Part shown: positions 4,945 through 6,213 of the stretch, in pieces
Layout: the number at the start of each line of letters is the position of its first letter
Numbering within the stretch: position 1 is the stretch's first letter
Assembly (NCBI GenBank): GCA_011049495.1
Contig: DSBF01000397.1
Location: 1-6,213 of the forward strand
DNA: 6,213 nucleotides
DNA from: Ignavibacteria bacterium
Lineage (GTDB): Bacteria; Bacteroidota; Ignavibacteria; Ignavibacteriales; Melioribacteraceae
Direction of reading: 5' to 3'
Notes under the pieces: generated by a model
What the model saw: the letters and a program-made list of their open reading frames with translations, nothing else
Told to the model about the DNA's origin: nothing
Database searches by the model: none
Program-made: the position numbers and the translations under genes

Positions 4945-5841
4945 TTAAGTATTTTTCTGTAATTTAAGAATAAACGACTGGTTTTTCCTCGATTCAATTT
5001 CCGAGAACTTAGCAGTGCTTTTAAATAGATCGAATAGTGACTCATTACTACTTTCAGAGGATGTTTTCGCGGAAGATTTTTCTGCTTGTTCAATTGTGCT
5101 TAAGTTTGATTTAATACCCATTGCTTTTTTTAACATCTCAACTTTTTCATCTCTTTTAGAAATTCCTTTTGGGTCATCATCAAAATGTGGTTTAGAAAGT
5201 ATTTCTTTATTTACAGATTTTTCTTCGGAAACATTTTCTAAACGAGTTATTCCATCGCTTTTAAAATCGCGAGCAAGTTCAGCATTAAGTTTCTTTTCAA
5301 TGATAATATCGTCATCATCAAAATGCTCATCTTCATCAATATAAGTATCATCGAAAGCAAAGATGGCATCGGCAAAAATCTTATCATTTTGATTTTGTGC
5401 TTCGTGAGCTTTAAGATCGAAACCGAAAACCTCGTCATAATCGGCTTCCAAACCTTGAACTCTTGCAGAAGTAAGACCAACTTGTTGAATTTTGAATCTA
5501 AAGAGTTCCGGGTCAAAGTCAAAACGTAGATGCCTAATATCCTTAATTGCAAAAACAGGGTCGAAATAAATTAATTCGAGTTTCCCGTTTATCTTAATAA
5601 AATACCCATACTTGGTAGAATAGCCGTCAAGTTCCGTTACATTTGTTAATAGCCGGTACACTATTAAATTTTTTGGAATTGGGTCTTTAACAATTTCGCA
5701 TACATCGAAATAGCTGATTTTATGCGGGCGTTTAATTTTCTGCGACTTAAAAATAATTCTGAAATTGTTATTAAAATCAAAACGATTTTGAGAAAAAATC
5801 ATAACGTCTTTTTTACGAATGTCTAAAGTTTCAAGAAGCAT
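4945..5841 (-). CDS. Hypothetical protein with folded N-terminal half and acidic, disordered C-terminal half
   Basis: I do not recognise this 298-residue protein. There is no signal peptide or membrane segment, so it is probably cytoplasmic. Residues 1-125 look like a compact, mostly beta domain: alternating hydrophobic and aromatic strands such as FDFNNNFRIIFKS (21-33), NLIVYRLLTNV (58-68) and GYFIKINGKLELIYFDPVFAI (79-99). From about 160 on it is charged and of low complexity. An acidic patch FDDTYIDEDEHFDDDD (163-178) is followed by Lys/Glu/Ser-rich stretches, and the short motif HFDDD occurs twice (173-177 and 219-223). A last amphipathic stretch SLFDLFKSTAKFSEIE (268-283) could be a docking helix. 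The start lies 3 nt after the phosphorylase stop codon, so the two genes are very likely co-transcribed and perhaps translationally coupled; a link to glycogen metabolism is only a guess. An alternative start at Met14 is possible. A 50-nt gap separates it from wbpE. Confidence 0.75.
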   Translation of the reverse strand: MLLETLDIRKKDVMIFSQNRFDFNNNFRIIFKSQKIKRPHKISYFDVCEIVKDPIPKNLIVYRLLTNVTELDGYSTKYGYFIKINGKLELIYFDPVFAIKDIRHLRFDFDPELFRFKIQQVGLTSARVQGLEADYDEVFGFDLKAHEAQNQNDKIFADAIFAFDDTYIDEDEHFDDDDIIIEKKLNAELARDFKSDGITRLENVSEEKSVNKEILSKPHFDDDPKGISKRDEKVEMLKKAMGIKSNLSTIEQAEKSSAKTSSESSNESLFDLFKSTAKFSEIESRKNQSFILKLQKNT

Positions 5842-5844
5842 ATA

Positions 5845-6213
5845 TTAATTAGCCCATTTAATCAAACCCATTTCAAATGGATTTATAAGTAGTTTATGTT
5901 TCGGCAGAATTCTAAACGTATAACCGAATTGACCGGTATCCTTACATGTAACTTCGCCCTGATAAGAATGAACATTTGTCTTAGATTTCGACAAATGATT
6001 CATAATAGTATAGGAATTATTTTGAGTATTGCCGTTAGCAACAAGTTTACCGAAATAAATTTGCACTTCAACATCGTTGGGAGTTAATTCACCGAGATCA
6101 ATTTCTGCGTTAACGACAAACTTATCACCAACTTTAATTTCACTCGATTCTTTTTCATGGTCAATTTTAATGAATTTTATTTTATCCCATTTGGCAATAA
6201 GATTAGATTTCCA
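5845..6213 (-). CDS. glgP: Alpha-glucan (glycogen/maltodextrin) phosphorylase, C-terminal part
   Basis: Only the last 122 residues are in the window; the reading frame is open to its right-hand end. The visible part matches the C-terminal beta domain of the bacterial/archaeal alpha-glucan phosphorylase family (TIGR02094 type, GT35). It begins WKSNLIAKWDKIKFI, followed by the strand segment VGDKFVVNAEIDLGELTPND and then VEVQIYFGKL. Near the end are YQGEVTCKDTGQFGYTFRIL and a finish of PFEMGLIKWAN. The pattern '.G.yGYt.Ri.P.h..l.nPfE.Gl..Wa' is what I know as the family's ending. The full enzyme would phosphorolyse alpha-1,4-glucan to glucose 1-phosphate in the cytosol. The PLP site and catalytic residues lie outside the window and cannot be checked. 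It ends with TAA at 5845-5847, and the next gene starts after 3 nt. Confidence 0.82.
   Translation of the reverse strand, partial: WKSNLIAKWDKIKFIKIDHEKESSEIKVGDKFVVNAEIDLGELTPNDVEVQIYFGKLVANGNTQNNSYTIMNHLSKSKTNVHSYQGEVTCKDTGQFGYTFRILPKHKLLINPFEMGLIKWAN

Noticed and set aside
5015..5344. Plus-strand open frame of 109 codons
   Set aside because: It lies wholly antisense to the 298-residue hypothetical gene; its Ser/Phe-rich product is the mirror of the acidic, Glu/Lys/Asp-rich coding strand. No independent start signal is seen.
5896..6087. Plus-strand open frame of 63 codons
   Set aside because: It is antisense to the phosphorylase C-terminus, whose conserved motifs explain this region.

Overview
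The window is about 35% GC by eye, and every gene in it is read from the minus strand. Most starts lack a strong Shine-Dalgarno, and the spacers carry degenerate short tandem repeats. An alpha-glucan phosphorylase, a nucleotide-sugar cluster and two small four-helix-bundle genes complete the picture. Together this suggests a member of the Bacteroidota/Chlorobiota/Ignavibacteria group. That placement is inference; no marker gene is present.

Layout in the direction of transcription (high to low coordinates). First comes the C-terminal 122 residues of an alpha-glucan phosphorylase (5845-6213, start outside the window). A 298-residue protein of unknown function with an acidic, probably disordered C-terminal half follows after 3 nt (4945-5841). 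Then a UDP-sugar pathway block begins: a WbpE-like aminotransferase (3725-4894), a four-helix-bundle protein of the 23S rRNA intervening-sequence family (3132-3482), a WbpA-like UDP-GlcNAc 6-dehydrogenase (1655-3010) and a WbpB/WlbA-like 3-dehydrogenase (411-1364). A second four-helix-bundle gene (2-368) is split by a one-base frameshift in an A8 run.

WbpA, WbpB and WbpE are consecutive enzymes of the route from UDP-GlcNAc to UDP-2,3-diacetamido uronic acids, such as UDP-ManNAc(3NAc)A, used in O-antigen or other surface glycans. WbpA makes UDP-GlcNAcA, WbpB oxidises C3, and WbpE aminates C3. The 2-oxoglutarate released by WbpE can re-oxidise the NADH held on WbpB. The acetyltransferase (WbpD) and epimerase (WbpI) are not in the window.

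The most unusual content lies between and inside these genes. Four or more families of 7-14 bp degenerate tandem repeats sit at the gene boundaries. One small four-helix-bundle gene is bracketed by inverted copies of the same heptamer repeat. A similar but GC-richer heptamer array appears to have been inserted in frame inside wbpA, adding about 13 residues. A 40-bp compound palindrome lies downstream of wbpE. I see no RNA genes, CRISPR array, transposase or convincing rho-independent terminator.
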